Origin: Viscum album
Lineage: Eukaryota; Streptophyta; Magnoliopsida; Santalales; Viscaceae
Reading direction: 5' to 3'
NCBI GenBank assembly: GCA_963277665.1
Contig: OY728136.1
Location: 1,971,348,576-1,971,412,575, forward strand
Length of the DNA stretch: 64,000 nucleotides
How positions within the stretch are numbered: position 1 is the first letter of the stretch; every line of letters starts with the position of its first letter. The notes beneath the pieces were generated by a model. The model was not told where the DNA came from and searched no databases. It saw only the letters and a program-made list of their open reading frames with translations. The position numbers and the translations under genes were made by a program. Of the stretch, positions 41,640 to 54,500 are shown piece after piece.

Positions 41640-43085
41640 TATATAAAATTGAAATAAGTTAAATAACATAGATTTTCCACACAAAAAACACATGCTTTGA
41701 TGACATATTATAGCCAATTCTAGAATGAAACTACAAAATTAATTGATTATACAAAAATAGGAACATCTTTATGGAATCCAAAAGATGATGGAACACCATA
41801 TTGTGTGCCACAAAATGTAATGTGGTACATTCCATTGATCCCAATAATACATGATCTTTTCATGTCTGATAAAATATCAATATAAATTTGTTGTTGTGAT
41901 AGTCAGAAAAAATAATACTAATGAAGGGTTGGTTCACACTATAAATGTATTTTTAGGGCATAGATTTGAGACAAGATATCTTGATTTTGCTGCTAACATG
42001 CGTAATGTGAGGATGGGTCATTCATGTGATGGTTATAATCAGTTTGGTAAAAATCATACTTCACACATCACATTTCCTGTTTTCATATACATTTATAACC
42101 ATCCCCCATGGTTGTGTATGTAATATCCTTTCACTTTTATAAGTATACTCATATATCCCCATTTTGATCTCATAATTGATATAGATGAGTACATGAAACC
42201 TGTAATAAAATAGTTGAAATTTTTTTGGGATGGGGGTGTCCAAACACATGATTCATGGTGTAAAGTCATATTTTAGATGTGTGATGTGCTTATATTAATG
42301 ATAAAATATTTTCCTACTTATTCAATGATGTCTGCATGGATCATGAACTGAATGCTCTCATATCCTATTTGAATGAATAATAATCAATCCTAAAGGCTGA
42401 GATATCATCAGATTTTGAGTTTTATGGGACATCGATGATTATTTCCAATTAACATCCATATAAAAATAACCATGGAAGATTTGAAAATACCATTGGGACT
42501 AATGATCCACCTAAACTTATTTTTAGAAATGATATTCCTCATTTATTTCAAAATTTCATTTTTTCAATCTGGAATGGTCAACTGTAATATATAAAGAGGA
42601 ATAATGTTTCTAATGATACCTATTACAATTGGAATAAGTGGAGTATCTTCATTGAGATTCATTTTTGTTTAACCCATTTGTTACATCATTTCTTAGACAT
42701 AGTTCACATTGAAATTAATATATTTGAGATTTATCTTCTAATTCGTCTACAAGTCAAGGGAAAGAGAAACGATGATTTACAATATTAGTGTGACTTTATG
42801 GATTGGAGGATCAGAAAAATATTGCATCCTATGAGAATTAGGGAAAATAAATGGAATGTTCCATGTGCTTATTTTGTGATGACACCTGCAAAAAAATCAA
42901 TTTTTGGAAGTTCAAGAAACTATTAATGTTTTTGATGGATATTCAAGCAATAATACAAATAGAGTCAACATAAGAGAGTTGAAGCCGAAATCTTTGAAGG
43001 TGCATGATTATCATGCCCTTATAAATGATTTTATTCGAATAGAAATCCATCAATTTTATTACCATAATGTATGCTTGTTAGTTAT
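41640..43085 (+). pseudogene. CACTA transposase core (Transposase_21), decayed
   Basis: Motifs of Transposase_21 read in order. YCVPQNVMWYIPLIP and LFMSDK (about 41,798-41,872) match PxkvLryFPLiPRLqRLFMS. RNVRMGHSCDGYNQFG and PPWLCM (42,001-42,120) match RNVRLGxxxDGFNPFG and LPPWMCM. IDIDEYMKPVIK, FFWDGGV and MIKYFPTYS (about 42,175-42,330) match the IDVYLQPLVDEL, LWxxGV and NDFPAY blocks. FMGHR is near 42,425. WSIFIEIHF and LDIVHIEINIF (about 42,638-42,730) match KSIFFELPYW and LDVMHIEKNV. RKILHP, then AYFVMTPAKKSIF, then FDGYSSNNTNRVNI and LKVHDYHALI (42,812-43,024) complete the domain. Frames change several times and stops are common. One open piece is 41,851-42,123. Confidence 0.9.
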
Positions 43086-43109
43086 TTTCTTGTGTCATTT
43101 TTAGAGATC

Positions 43110-43620
43110 ATTCATATAAGAAGTTGTCCAATACATTAGTACAAAAAATGTTATTAAAGACAAAAATAATTTTATGTGAGTTGGATAAAAAAATTTATCC
43201 ATAATTTCTCAAATTTATGATTCATTTTACTATCAATATTCTATCCTAAATACGTCGCAAAAGAACAGTTAATTTTCGAGGGATATATCTGAACGAAAGA
43301 AATATATAAACATTCAAATATTATGTCCATAATAAAAATAATCCAAAAGGTAATATCCTGAACAGTTACATGGAACAATAATATATGGATACAAGACCTA
43401 TCTATTTACCAAATATTACTACACGAATGAATGGTCCAATGAGAAAATGATGAAAAATAGTACGAGAAAATTGAACCCATTTTTCAATCACTTCTTCAAA
43501 TAGGAGGAAGTACTAGATCATATACATTGAAGGCATTAATATTTGATGTGCGGGAGATGCCACATTGTAATGTGTTGTTCAATTGTTATTTGTTTTATGA
43601 ATACATAATTTATGTAAATT
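43110..43620 (+). pseudogene. CACTA transposase DUF4218 region, decayed
   Basis: LLKTKIILCELDKKIYP followed by FMIHFTINIL (about 43,150-43,245) matches the family block with tLCxLExiFPPSFFDIMVHLxVHL. FEGYI near 43,277 may correspond to PEGxIAExYI. MPHCNVLFNCYLFYEYI (43,557-43,607) matches AHRYVLFNxDEVxPYI. This region follows Transposase_21 in plant CACTA proteins. The gap to the DUF4216 part (43,620-43,920) has no readable motif and may hold a former intron. Confidence 0.75.
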
Positions 43621-43929
43621 GAACATGTATATCTTATCTCATATCTTGTAATTTTACATATCTGTTAAACTATTTATATTTTTAACCATAGGTAACATAA
43701 ATAAATGATAATTTGAAAACATCATTCATTATATTTGAGAAGAAGATAGACTTTTCATTGAATTTTTTTCTACATGGATGCAATTTATGATTGAAATATT
43801 TCTATAATAAATAAATAAAAACATTATTTAATTATGTTTAATATTAATTTATATATCACATACCATGACTCCATACTGACTATGCTTCTAAGGAAATAAG
43901 AGATGTGGATTTTGGTTCTAATATCATTG

Positions 43930-44480
43930 TTCGTGAATGTAAATAAATTGTGATCAATGGGTATAAATTTATTATAAAAATGAGCAAATAACACAATAAA
44001 AAATCATGATGGTTTTATGATAAATTCCACAACAGACTATTATTCTTATGGATGAAATAATTTAACTTATTTTGAAAATGTTAGATATTATGGATTTGAT
44101 GATAAAATAATAATATTGGATTATTACACTCATGTTCATGTCACAATGATGAAATGCCAGTGGTTTCATTCAATGATGAGGTAAGGAGCCTTTAGATAGT
44201 ATTTTGGATATCACGTTTATGACATGACTCACAATCCTGCTTCTGATGAACCATATGTACGGGTATCAATGTGAAATAGTTTTTTTATTTCAAAGATCCT
44301 AATTGACCAATTTTGTTTTCATTATTGAACTAATTCCAAAACAAGTTTTTTATTTAGGTGAAGATGGAATTGACCCCATCCCTACATCTGTTGGAACTAA
44401 TCAATTTATTACTTATGATGACTCCAAAAGATCAATTATAGAAGTTGATTGTGAACCTTATGTTGTGGTGGGATATATAT
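43930..44480 (+). pseudogene. CACTA transposase C-terminus, DUF4216 region, decayed
   Basis: VINGYKFIIKM (about 43,951-43,985) matches the VNGYRFHTKE block. ENVRYYGFDDKIIILDYY (44,074-44,127) matches the YYGVLxxIIELDY block and is followed by MMKCQWFHS where the family has LFKCDWFD. NPASDEPYVRVSM (44,234-44,272) sits where the family has DPFxLAxQAxQVFYV. The acidic or Asp-rich stretch after 44,360 fits the end of the protein. Order and spacing agree with TNP2-type transposases. Confidence 0.8.
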
Positions 44481-45979
44481 AGAATCATCAATCTGTGTTC
44501 TTAGTTTTTCTGGGTTATATAGACTTGTGTTTTTAAAGTGTGTACAATTCAAAATGATTTAATATTGATTAAAAATACATTTTTTTTAATTGATCGTATG
44601 TTAATTTTTAATGATTATTGTATGTAGTTGTATTTGAGATACATATTATAATATTGAATTTAACTGTATTGAAACATATTGAACAAACCACAACTTAATT
44701 AATTAAATTAGAGTGATAATAATAGTAATTTAATTTTAAATATTATATGTATTAATTTGAAAACAAATACTAATGATAATAATTACCAAATACAAAATTA
44801 TCTAAATTACCTAATAGAAAATATGAACCAAATAAAATATAAGAATTACGTCAGGTACCATTTTTTGGGTTACACTTTATGTATTATTTTCTAATTACTT
44901 CCATATTTTTTTTCCGTTGAATGAAATATAACCTATTGAAGAATAGGGAAGAAAAATGATAATAGAAAACAATCACCAAATGACTAAGTTGGGAATTCCT
45001 CCATTAATTCTTACTGAGAGTATTTAATTTGAAATATAAATATATAAATATATAAATATATATAACATATAATATAATGTGCTTGATTTGGTTTTAAAAT
45101 TTTATATAGCATCCACCATTTTTGGATCTGTTATTCGAAGATGAGGCTAGTAGTGGACATAATAGTCATGCTAGTTGTATGAGGGGGTGGTATGAGAGCT
45201 AGGTGCTCTAGTCATCATATCTGATTAGACCTTTCACCTCCCACTAACATACTATATTTCACAAATTATGATCCAATGGTGTCCTCTGAGAGACATAGGA
45301 TATTTAGGCCTCCAATTTTATAACTAGCCTTTGCATCTAAGCCTCCCCAACCGTATTTACCAGATCATAGGAAGATTCCAACTCCTCATCCATATCATAC
45401 ATTTGGATAGAAATCCACCCCATTTTCTTTAACATCAACTTCATTCTCTTAAAACTTCTACATTCCTTCTTTGAATACAGATCTAACACAGTTTGTTCCT
45501 AGAGAGAATTAAATGGGATCCACTCCCCTTATTTATAGTGATTTCCCTTCAATTCCAGCAGATCCAATAAAGCCCATTTATCAGTCTATCACAGATATAT
45601 TTTAGAGCCCTAACAAATTTTTATACCATAATTTATTTTCATTATAATATCTCTTAATTTCATAATAGATACTTAAAATAATAGGATGCTTGGGAAGGAA
45701 AATACATGCATGCATGTAGTATTGAACCGCCTCACATAGTTGACAGTGGACTACAACTAAAACAACCAAATGATCTAAAAAATAGTGCAGAAATGTCAAT
45801 GTTTTTTTTGATTATTTCTATATACTTTGACGTCAGTCACTTCTTCACACTCTCATTGTGATTGTTTCCAAATGAATTCAAGGATAATTCTTGGGTATAG
45901 ATATGGGTAAAATATCTATTTCATTTAATGTAATATTGTTTTCCTATTTATATGTAATAATATTTTTGACTAGGACTCG
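44481..45979. other. Decayed DNA between the two CACTA genes
   Basis: AT-rich to 45,110. From 45,110 to 45,600 it is more C/A-rich, with Pro, Ser and Ile rich translations (CCACCATTTTTGGATC on), perhaps the low-complexity N-terminus of the second gene. No domain could be named. Confidence 0.4.
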
Positions 45980-46810
45980 ATTTAATTTTCTCAACGGAAA
46001 GGGTGGACGACCACCACATCTAACGGAAGTAGGTTATGTTAGGAGATCCTATAAACATGATTTTTATAATTGTTGACATTCTTGAGTTGGCACAACGATA
46101 TAAGAGATACATATCATGAATTAGTTTTTGGTAGAACAATATCAAAAATTCATTACTCATTGGACGACAATCGTGTTTTAGGTATTGATCACATTTGAGG
46201 GTTTTAAATGAAAATTTTCATGTTTTTCAATAGTACTATATTATTTATTATTTAATTTTATTTAGGAACTATCCATATAAAATAAAAAAAATTGATTCTA
46301 AAAAATACCTCTCCACATGGGGGTGTACTACAATGCGATATCATGAGATGAAGTAGGTATGACAATTGATTATACTTTTTCTTTATCACATAAAAATTAT
46401 ATTGATTCCAACAAAATTTATTCTATTTCTAATGTTTTGATATATTTTTAGTTATTAAAATACTTATTGGTAACCTATTTTCAAATTTGGTTTCTGATAT
46501 TCAATATAAATTCAGAGGTAGTTTTAGAATATTGAATGGTGTGTGCCTTGAGAAAAACGGTTTTGGTCGAGTAGAAAGAAAAAAGATGGTAGTTTGGTGA
46601 TCAAATTGACATAGTAGTAGATTGTATGTTTTAAATTATTTCTATCAATTTATAATAATATATTTTGTCACTTAATAATATATTTATGTTTGTAATAGGA
46701 TACATTAGATGAACTTGATATATTATAACCTTACAATGTTGGTCCATATGATCCCATACCTTAGGTGTTAGGAGATGTGCACCCTAGCAGAGTACACAGC
46801 TGACCTAAGA
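45980..46810 (+). pseudogene. Probable second CACTA gene (Transposase_24, Ptta/En/Spm type), decayed
   Basis: Three blocks in order resemble this family. FLNGKGGRPPHLTEVGYVRR (45,990-46,049) corresponds to FNxxGQPvGxxxxxLxSxiGxxvR, and in another frame WHNDIRDTYHELVF (about 46,088-46,130) corresponds to WxdVPxxxKdxiW. GFGRVERKKM (46,562-46,591) corresponds to SFARVRxEL after the GxxS motif. VLGDVHPSRVHS (46,768-46,803) corresponds to LGxPEHxGRVRxxG. In intact CACTA elements a protein of this type helps the TNP2 transposase. Each block is weak alone; the order and the place downstream of the transposase support the call. Confidence 0.5.
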
Positions 46811-47092
46811 ATAATATAGTTTTAATGAGGTATTATCCCTCTTCAGGTAATAGTTGTTGTACCACCAAGTTGGAAAAGGATATATCATGTGTAGAATAGG
46901 CCAAAAAAGTGTCACACATGTGGAAGAACTAGTTGATTGAGAAAATACACAATTTTTAAAAATGATGAATGTTTTATGTCCATAACTTCCACTAAAGGCC
47001 ATTAAGTCTTGGGATTAATACATATCACTGATGAATTCAACATATAGTGCATCAGAAGGATGAATTTGTGTTGGTCGAGATGATTTCAATAC

Positions 47093-47296
47093 TAGAGTTG
47101 ATGATGGTGAGGAAGAGGCTGAGGATGAAGATGATGCCAAGACCTAGTCCGAGTCTAAGACCAATGCGACAGATGAGGCGGAGTACAAGGGAGAGGATGA
47201 GGGCATAAATGAGGATGTGGATGAAAATTGATATTGGGGTGAGGACAGAAATAGGATTGATGATGACAATGATGATATTGAGGGTTATGATGTAAT
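47093..47296 (+). pseudogene. Acidic, Asp/Glu-rich coding-like stretch downstream of the second CACTA gene
   Basis: A purine-rich run of GAT, GAG and GAA triplets translates to DDGEEEAEDEDDAK and, after a stop, EYKGEDEGINEDVDEN and DDDNDDIEGYD. It is unlike the AT-rich surroundings and may be the acidic C-terminus of the gene above. No family recognised. Confidence 0.4.
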
Positions 47297-50200
47297 GTTT
47301 GATCTATTATATTTTTTACTAAAATTTCTGACATTTGACATTTTGTGATTTACTATGACTAAAATATTGTGTGATTAGGTAGGTCAAATTATGCCTGACT
47401 TAGGTATCCTAAATACTACATAGACTTAATCAAAACACTTTTTACCAATTTATTTTTTATCTTTTTTGATAATGTAATTTGGGTATTTTGATATTTAATA
47501 TATGATTCAATAGTCAAATGATTAATTAGGTCAGTTAACTTATACGTTATTTCAGTATCTATAAATGCATTCTTTGAATTTTATTTTGTACGTGGTTTCA
47601 ATCATATATCATAACCCTACCCGTCCTTATACATGAAAACCTCTCCAATTAACCACCCTCCATACAAAAACACTATTTTCTATGGCCCCTCCTAGTATTC
47701 AATTCCATGTTATCTTCTTACCACCCTCTCACCTCCTACTGGGTTTACTTAATTTCTCACCCCTCCTGATGTCTATGCCTATGACTATGTTTTGTGGGAC
47801 TAATTATTTTTTAAAAAGTCTTTCTAACATTACATGAACACTTTTTTTAGGCTTATAGTTATTCCATACCAGTATATATTGTTCATTAAAATTTCAATTT
47901 TTACTAATTTTAGTATCCTTTAGTGCCATGGTTGATTATTTCAGTCTTGAGGGTGTGGACCATGATTTCAATTTTATGATAAATCTTTCATATTTTTTCA
48001 TACTTAAGGGATAACATCCAATCGTGACACCACTATGAAAGGTATTCTATAAATACAAACAACAATAAACATCTCCTATTTCTATAATCATCTTTTTTAG
48101 TGCAATATTATATTGGATCCTATTGAAGTTTTTGTACGATAGATCATAGTGCTATGACATCTTTTCAAGGACATGTGGGTGTGATCTATTCAAATACGCA
48201 TGTACCTAAATGTGTATGTTGTCATAAAGACATCATTTTATAGAATTATGGGAAAAAATTCCATCATAATGACGCCTATTAGTCTCTCACTGGACGACCA
48301 ATATCCTGTCACACTACCAAGACACCCTTCAACGAGTCACAAGGACATAATCTTTTTGAGTCAACACAATGCCCAAATGGAATAACCGTCCAACAATTTT
48401 TATAACAATTGAAGTAACACAACATGCATAACCAAAATATTTCATGATTCCACATGTCATCATTCTATCATAATCAATTTGAGTCAACCCAATTCCCAAA
48501 ATAAATTCCTAGAAGAGTTATCTCATGTCGCATAAGCATCCAGATACAAAAACACTATAATCTTAAGGTATAAATATCAAGGCAAGTTGATATTCATTCT
48601 TCCATGTCATAGAACATTAAACCAATTATATTAGTGATAGATAGCCACTATATAAAGGCCTCACACACCACTAGTCATGGCCTTCTATGAGAAACACCTT
48701 ATATGAACCCATGGCCAAGCATATATCTTATGTCACATAATCTACAGAGGTATCCACCCATAATGAGGTGTCAAAACCACCTAAATGGTTTGTATCATAT
48801 ATTCACATGATCGGGAGGAATAAATTGGCTATCTGTAGTGAAAGGCATGACAAAACATACCAGGAAACACCTTTGGAAAACCTCTGTTACTAACTGTGAA
48901 CCATTTTTACCAAAAAAGTTGTCAAAAGAATCAACCTCATTCTGAAAAAACAAGACACGACACTTCTAGTGGTTAACATCACTCATATTCACATGGGACA
49001 TTGCCAAAACATTCCCATAGAACCATTATAGTTATCACATCATGAATAAATTTACATTCCTGACATTATCATTCAAAACTGACAATAAGGTCTAAAATAG
49101 AACCTATAATTTCATAATCGACTCCACCATACCATTTCACACTTGAGACTACCTTTTAGTGTTTCCTAATAACCATAAGAAATTTACCATTATCATAACT
49201 GTTCTCACCTAGATCATCCCTCTCACACTTATTTATCACACATCACATAACACACATATAAATTCAGGATAAATCAATGCATCACCTTCCTTCAAATCAG
49301 AGATGCCTACTCATAGAATATTGAAATCTAATTCGATTTCAAATAAGAATATTATAAATGGGAAATGAAAAATATAAAAATATGGAATAATATTTAAAAG
49401 TAATTCAACAACTCTAGTAAGTGAGACAAATCATAGATTAATGGATATATAATGCTAGCATTTCTCTATGATACTTCTTAATTTCGATGATTCCTTGATC
49501 TAGAAGGAAAAGAGTGAGATCCCCAACATAGGAATTAGAATGAATGATATATAGGAATAGGTTATTAGCTTAGATGAATGGGCAGCCATAAACCCTTATT
49601 TCAGTATCAAAATAGAAAACCTATTTATTTCTCCTAAAACATTTCAACGTGTGACATGTGTACTCATTCCATGGGTCATCAAGACCTCCAACACTTCTTT
49701 ATAACTATTTTATTCCATGGCACATATTTTAACACTATGAATGGATGTACACTTGCATGATTCTCCCGAACCACGTCAATGTGCACTCCCAAACGTCAAT
49801 GCTTTCAAATCAGAGAAAAATACATGTGCCATTCCGTATCCCCAAAATATAATAGAAAATTATTATGCTATTTTGGCTATACATGGAGGAAAACTCTCCT
49901 ACATCACATGTTATTGATATTCATTGACCCAAAATATGATATGACAATCATTGTAGATGTATCATTCCCACATGGTAAGAATAACCAAACTAATCAATAT
50001 AATTAATTGATCCATTCAGTGGGAACTCCTCCTATAAGAATTACCTATCCGATCACTTCTTGATCCAATGTCTTAATATCCCGGTGGTTCCACACCAACC
50101 ATCATACCACAAAACACATATTAGAACCATAATACCCCATAATTTTTCACATCCCATAATATTATCATTTCATAATCACACCATACATGTGGCCCATAAA

Positions 50201-51245
50201 ATTTACCATCACACTCCTTGCTTATACAAGTCATGCATCATCCCTAATGCCCACATATTAACCACAATATGTTAATTCACTTATCACACAAAATTCTCAT
50301 GCCCTAATTTCCATATTAAAAGAAATATAAACTATAGTCACATGCTCAAAATGAAACTCTACTATCATTTGATATTTGAAATGTGAGTGGTCTCTCACCA
50401 TTTCTATCTAGTATCATGGGAATACATTTTGATCTAGTTTCACTCATACATTCAACAGGTGATTGGACACTTTCTATTGGGGTTATTATGATGGATCCCT
50501 TGAGCCATAAATCCATGGATGGTTTCGTCAATATATCTTTCAGTAATCATTATTCTAAATTTCAATACAACCCATCATTTAAATACTTCTTAAAAAATGA
50601 TTATCTACCATCAAGAGCCTATTCTAAAACATAATTCATGTATTGTAATTACTAGATTCATAAATCAATTAAAACAAAACAATAAGGATGTATAATTAAC
50701 TTATATGAAGTAAAATAATTAAATACCCAAGAGATGTGAAATATTTAGGTAATTTTATAAAAATTATGTGTTAAAAAGGTAATGGTGTAGTAGATGACAA
50801 ACCATAGTGGAGAATAACAATGATTTTAGATTCAAAATGAGAATTTTTTAGTGTGTTTTAGGGAACAAAAAATGACATTGAGTACTCCATGATAAAATAT
50901 TTGTGACCATTATGAGTAATGTAAAAATTTTGAGATGTTTGCACAAATGAACTTGGAATGGTTTAGTTGGAAGAGTGGGTTTCAAATGAAGATTTAAATA
51001 AGGAATACTATGTGGTGGTACATTCTATTATTGGTAGAGTCTTATGTTATTATGTGATATTTTTATGTTCTATTGTGGGGTTTTTTGGTCTTTTTAAGTG
51101 TTTGTGTAGGTGTATGAAACAGAGGGGATTCTGGATGGATGGAGTGAATATTTCTAGAAATACCTCTTACCATGTGTGTTAAATTGTTGGAATGGTGTTG
51201 AACAACACATATTTTATAATTGTTTTAATAAAAATTTTGTAAAAC
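47297..51245. other. Decayed DNA, G-poor on the plus strand in part
   Basis: From about 47,600 to 50,700 the plus strand is notably poor in G and rich in C and A (for example 48,600-49,300), unlike the DNA on either side. Such asymmetry suits one decayed insertion, but no terminal repeats or protein motifs were found. Short ORFs at 50,383-50,634 and 50,967-51,182 match nothing I know. Confidence 0.4.
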
Positions 51246-51560
51246 TCTATACCAATGATTTATAAACCATTGATAAACTGTTTAACTATATTATTTAGTA
51301 ATAGTTTATTTTCCATTCGTATAAATATATGCATATGGTTCTTTTGAAACTATTAGTATACTGAAATTCACAGTACCATATACCAATTGATTGGGAATAA
51401 CCATTGGTATTCGGAGATCCCAATGCCATACTTCCCAATAGATTGTAAAACATTTAGTATAGTGTATATCAATGGGTTTCCATCATATACCAAGGTTTTA
51501 AAACCATTTCTATAGACTACCTTTTCCGCAATTGAGGTATATACTATCAAACATGGTATA
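51246..51560. repeat. Candidate CACTA subterminal inverted repeats
   Basis: Short motifs of the form TACCAATG / CATTGGTA recur in both orientations. TACCAATG near 51,253 faces CATTGATA near 51,270; CCATTGGTAT is near 51,401; ATCAATGGG is near 51,468; ACCAAGGTTTTAAAACCA is near 51,488. CACTA elements carry such repeats as transposase binding sites inside their ends, often as ACCGACGG forms in which CpG decay would give ACCAATGG. The terminal CACTA itself was not seen. Confidence 0.35.
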
Positions 51561-54500
51561 ATATTTTTTGAAAATAAACTAAAATATATGGGTTTTGTGT
51601 ACATATAATCATTTAACATTTTTGATGACATATATATAGATAACTTGATATTCCCTTCTAATTATCTTTATGATGGTTTACATTCTATCATTTCAATCCC
51701 CTAGATGACTATATAGTTGTGATATTTTTTAGAAAATAGGAAAAATATTGATTTATTATCCATTAAAATATATATTCAAAAAATAACATTATTTAACCAT
51801 GACCCTTTATCTGAGTTATTTAAAATAACATTTTTATGTCCTAAATAAAATTATTAATCGGACCCAATAGGATAATGATCAACAAAATAGTAAATGTTTG
51901 ATAAATATGTCATCCATGGACATCATATAGTTATAACAGTTAATTGAGTTTATCTAGATAATACTATTTTCATCCCTAATAACATAACAAAATTTATTCC
52001 AATCAATTGTATCTTATTTGAAAATGTAATGAAATATATCTACCCTACACAAAAATTCATTATTTTGTTTTTTGATGAAGTTATCAACTTTATTCAAGTA
52101 AATATCCCCCTAAAATCTCCATAAAATAATTTAATCATAATATATAATTATTTTAGATGTAATATTTAAAATTAATACAAAATCAAATATAGATGAATAA
52201 TATAATATTTTAAACAGGGTGATAAATTTTTTGAGATATATACATTCCACTACTGAGAATATTTCAAAAAAATCCTAGAATTGTACATATAATAACTGTT
52301 AAGTTCATCTTCCAACTATAAAAATCATTTTTATACCTAAATTTTTTGATCTTTGGTAATTTTTATAGATCAAATGATACATTTAAATTTATCAAACACA
52401 TCTCAGATTGCATTTCTTACTAAAAATATAAATTTCCCATATGAATAACAACTTCTTATGATCCCTCAAGAGAAATTCAATCCTTATAAATCATGAAGCA
52501 CATTTAAATTTAATATATAAAATGGTCATTTAATTCTTGTATGTCATCACAAACATAATTTTGTTTCTCAAAATTTGTGAACCAATTATTTATAAAATTA
52601 TCCTTCCATATGTATTACTCACGATTAAATAAGTTTATATATTTTTTTGGTACATCATCCACTAATCCTATTGATTTCAATTGACTTCATATTCACCAAT
52701 ATCATTCTAGAGATTCAATTATTCTTGAAATTATATTCATATTAACACAGATCTATTATGTTGATCCGTTTTTTTCTAAAGAACAATATATATCATGTCA
52801 TAGGATTTCCATAATAACTTCTCCATTAATTGAAAATTATAATTTATAATAAAATTCTGGTTTTCGTTATCTAAAATCCAAAAATAAAATAGTTTAATCT
52901 CTTTATCCCAAAAAATATATTTTGGTTACATTTATTCGGTTTTTTTCCAATCATTTAAATTAACATGATCATAAGAAAATCCTCCAATATGATAATGTAT
53001 GTAACATCAAAATTTTTTCTATATTGTATCTATTCCAAAATCTATTAAATCATTAATATAGAAGGATTCTTTACAGTGATAAGTAGGATAATGTTATGAT
53101 TCATAGAAAATATATTTAAATATCTTAATATGTTGCCTTGTTCTATGGGCCTTCTTAGTTAACATCAAACTCATCTACTCACATACACCATTAAAAACAA
53201 ATTTTTTTGTTCTAATATAGTCCATCAAAAATATTTATCTTCCGCAATTTTTTTAAAATACTTCAGACTTTATTCTACACCACAATCAAAACACTATAAT
53301 CTATTTTTATTTATTATCACTTTTTCCTCTATTGAAAAATATTGAAGTATAGTAATAAAACCATAGAATTGTGGATACTAAAGTAACAAATCATTCCTAC
53401 CTGAATAATTTATGAATAAAACATATAATCTTTGCCCACCGGAAGATAATATTGGTCGATGTCACTAAGAATTTGTGTTCATAATATCAATATTTTTAGA
53501 CTTTGGTTATGTTCCATTTAAAATAAATAAAATATTACTTTTCAACTATTTAAAAAACTATTCATATAAGGAAAATAATTATTATTGGCCTTTTTGTACA
53601 CATAATTTTTAAAACCGTATTTTTCTTCTCACCAAGGATTCTGAGAAAAAAATTCCACAATACATAGAATTAGGAAGTTTTCATTTGGAAATTCTTTCCT
53701 CTATTTGATATACCCCTCTGATATAATGTATCTACTTTTTTCTATCTTTCAATAACCATAGAAACCAATGTATTATTTTATAAAAAAAGGTTTTTAATAA
53801 TTTCGAATAATAATTCATTTAGTAAAACAATGTAAATTTATTTCATCCATAAACCTAGTATACACAAAACTCGAAATACTATAGGAAGAGTCTATTTAAA
53901 TTCCAAAAATTCATGTTAACCAACCCTTTTATATTGAGAGATTCATCATCAAAATGATTGTAATTTATAAACCATATAGGTATATATTTATCCATGATTC
54001 CACTCTCACTAATAAAATGATAAAATTCGCTGAAATAAGTGACCCATCATTCCTATGGAATATTCAGACTACAAAGTAAACTGTTATCACTATCATATAT
54101 ACGGTTAGATGATCCTAACTTTTTAACTACCCCTTATATAGTTCACCCTATAATATATTAAATTTTTCATTAATTTTATATCCATTATATAGTTTAATAA
54201 TATATTTCTAGTCCATATTTGTATTCATCACATTCATTCCTCTATTTATTTTCAATATTTTTCTTATCTATAGAAAAAATATCTTCTAAAATCCACATTT
54301 TGTATAGTTTTTTTCGATTTATATAATTATATCCAAATGAGAACTATATTTAAATTTATATCTCTAAAATCTTCAAATACTAGATGGTTTTTATAATAAT
54401 AATTACTTAATATTGTTACTTTTTATTCCCATGATTATAGTTGAAAATATTTCTAAAACGGTCTCCACATATCATCATTGAACATTATTTAAGCATATGT

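Larger units (their letters stand above)
41053..51560 (+). mobile_element. CACTA (En/Spm) DNA transposon fossil, ends uncertain
   Basis: A TNP2-type transposase (41,053-44,480) with all four family domains in the usual order is followed by a probable second gene of the Transposase_24 type (45,980-46,810), an acidic coding-like stretch, and sequence near 51,246-51,560 with short inverted repeats such as CACTA elements carry near their ends. Terminal CACTA repeats were not found, so both limits are estimates. The element is heavily mutated and cannot encode a protein. Confidence 0.6.
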
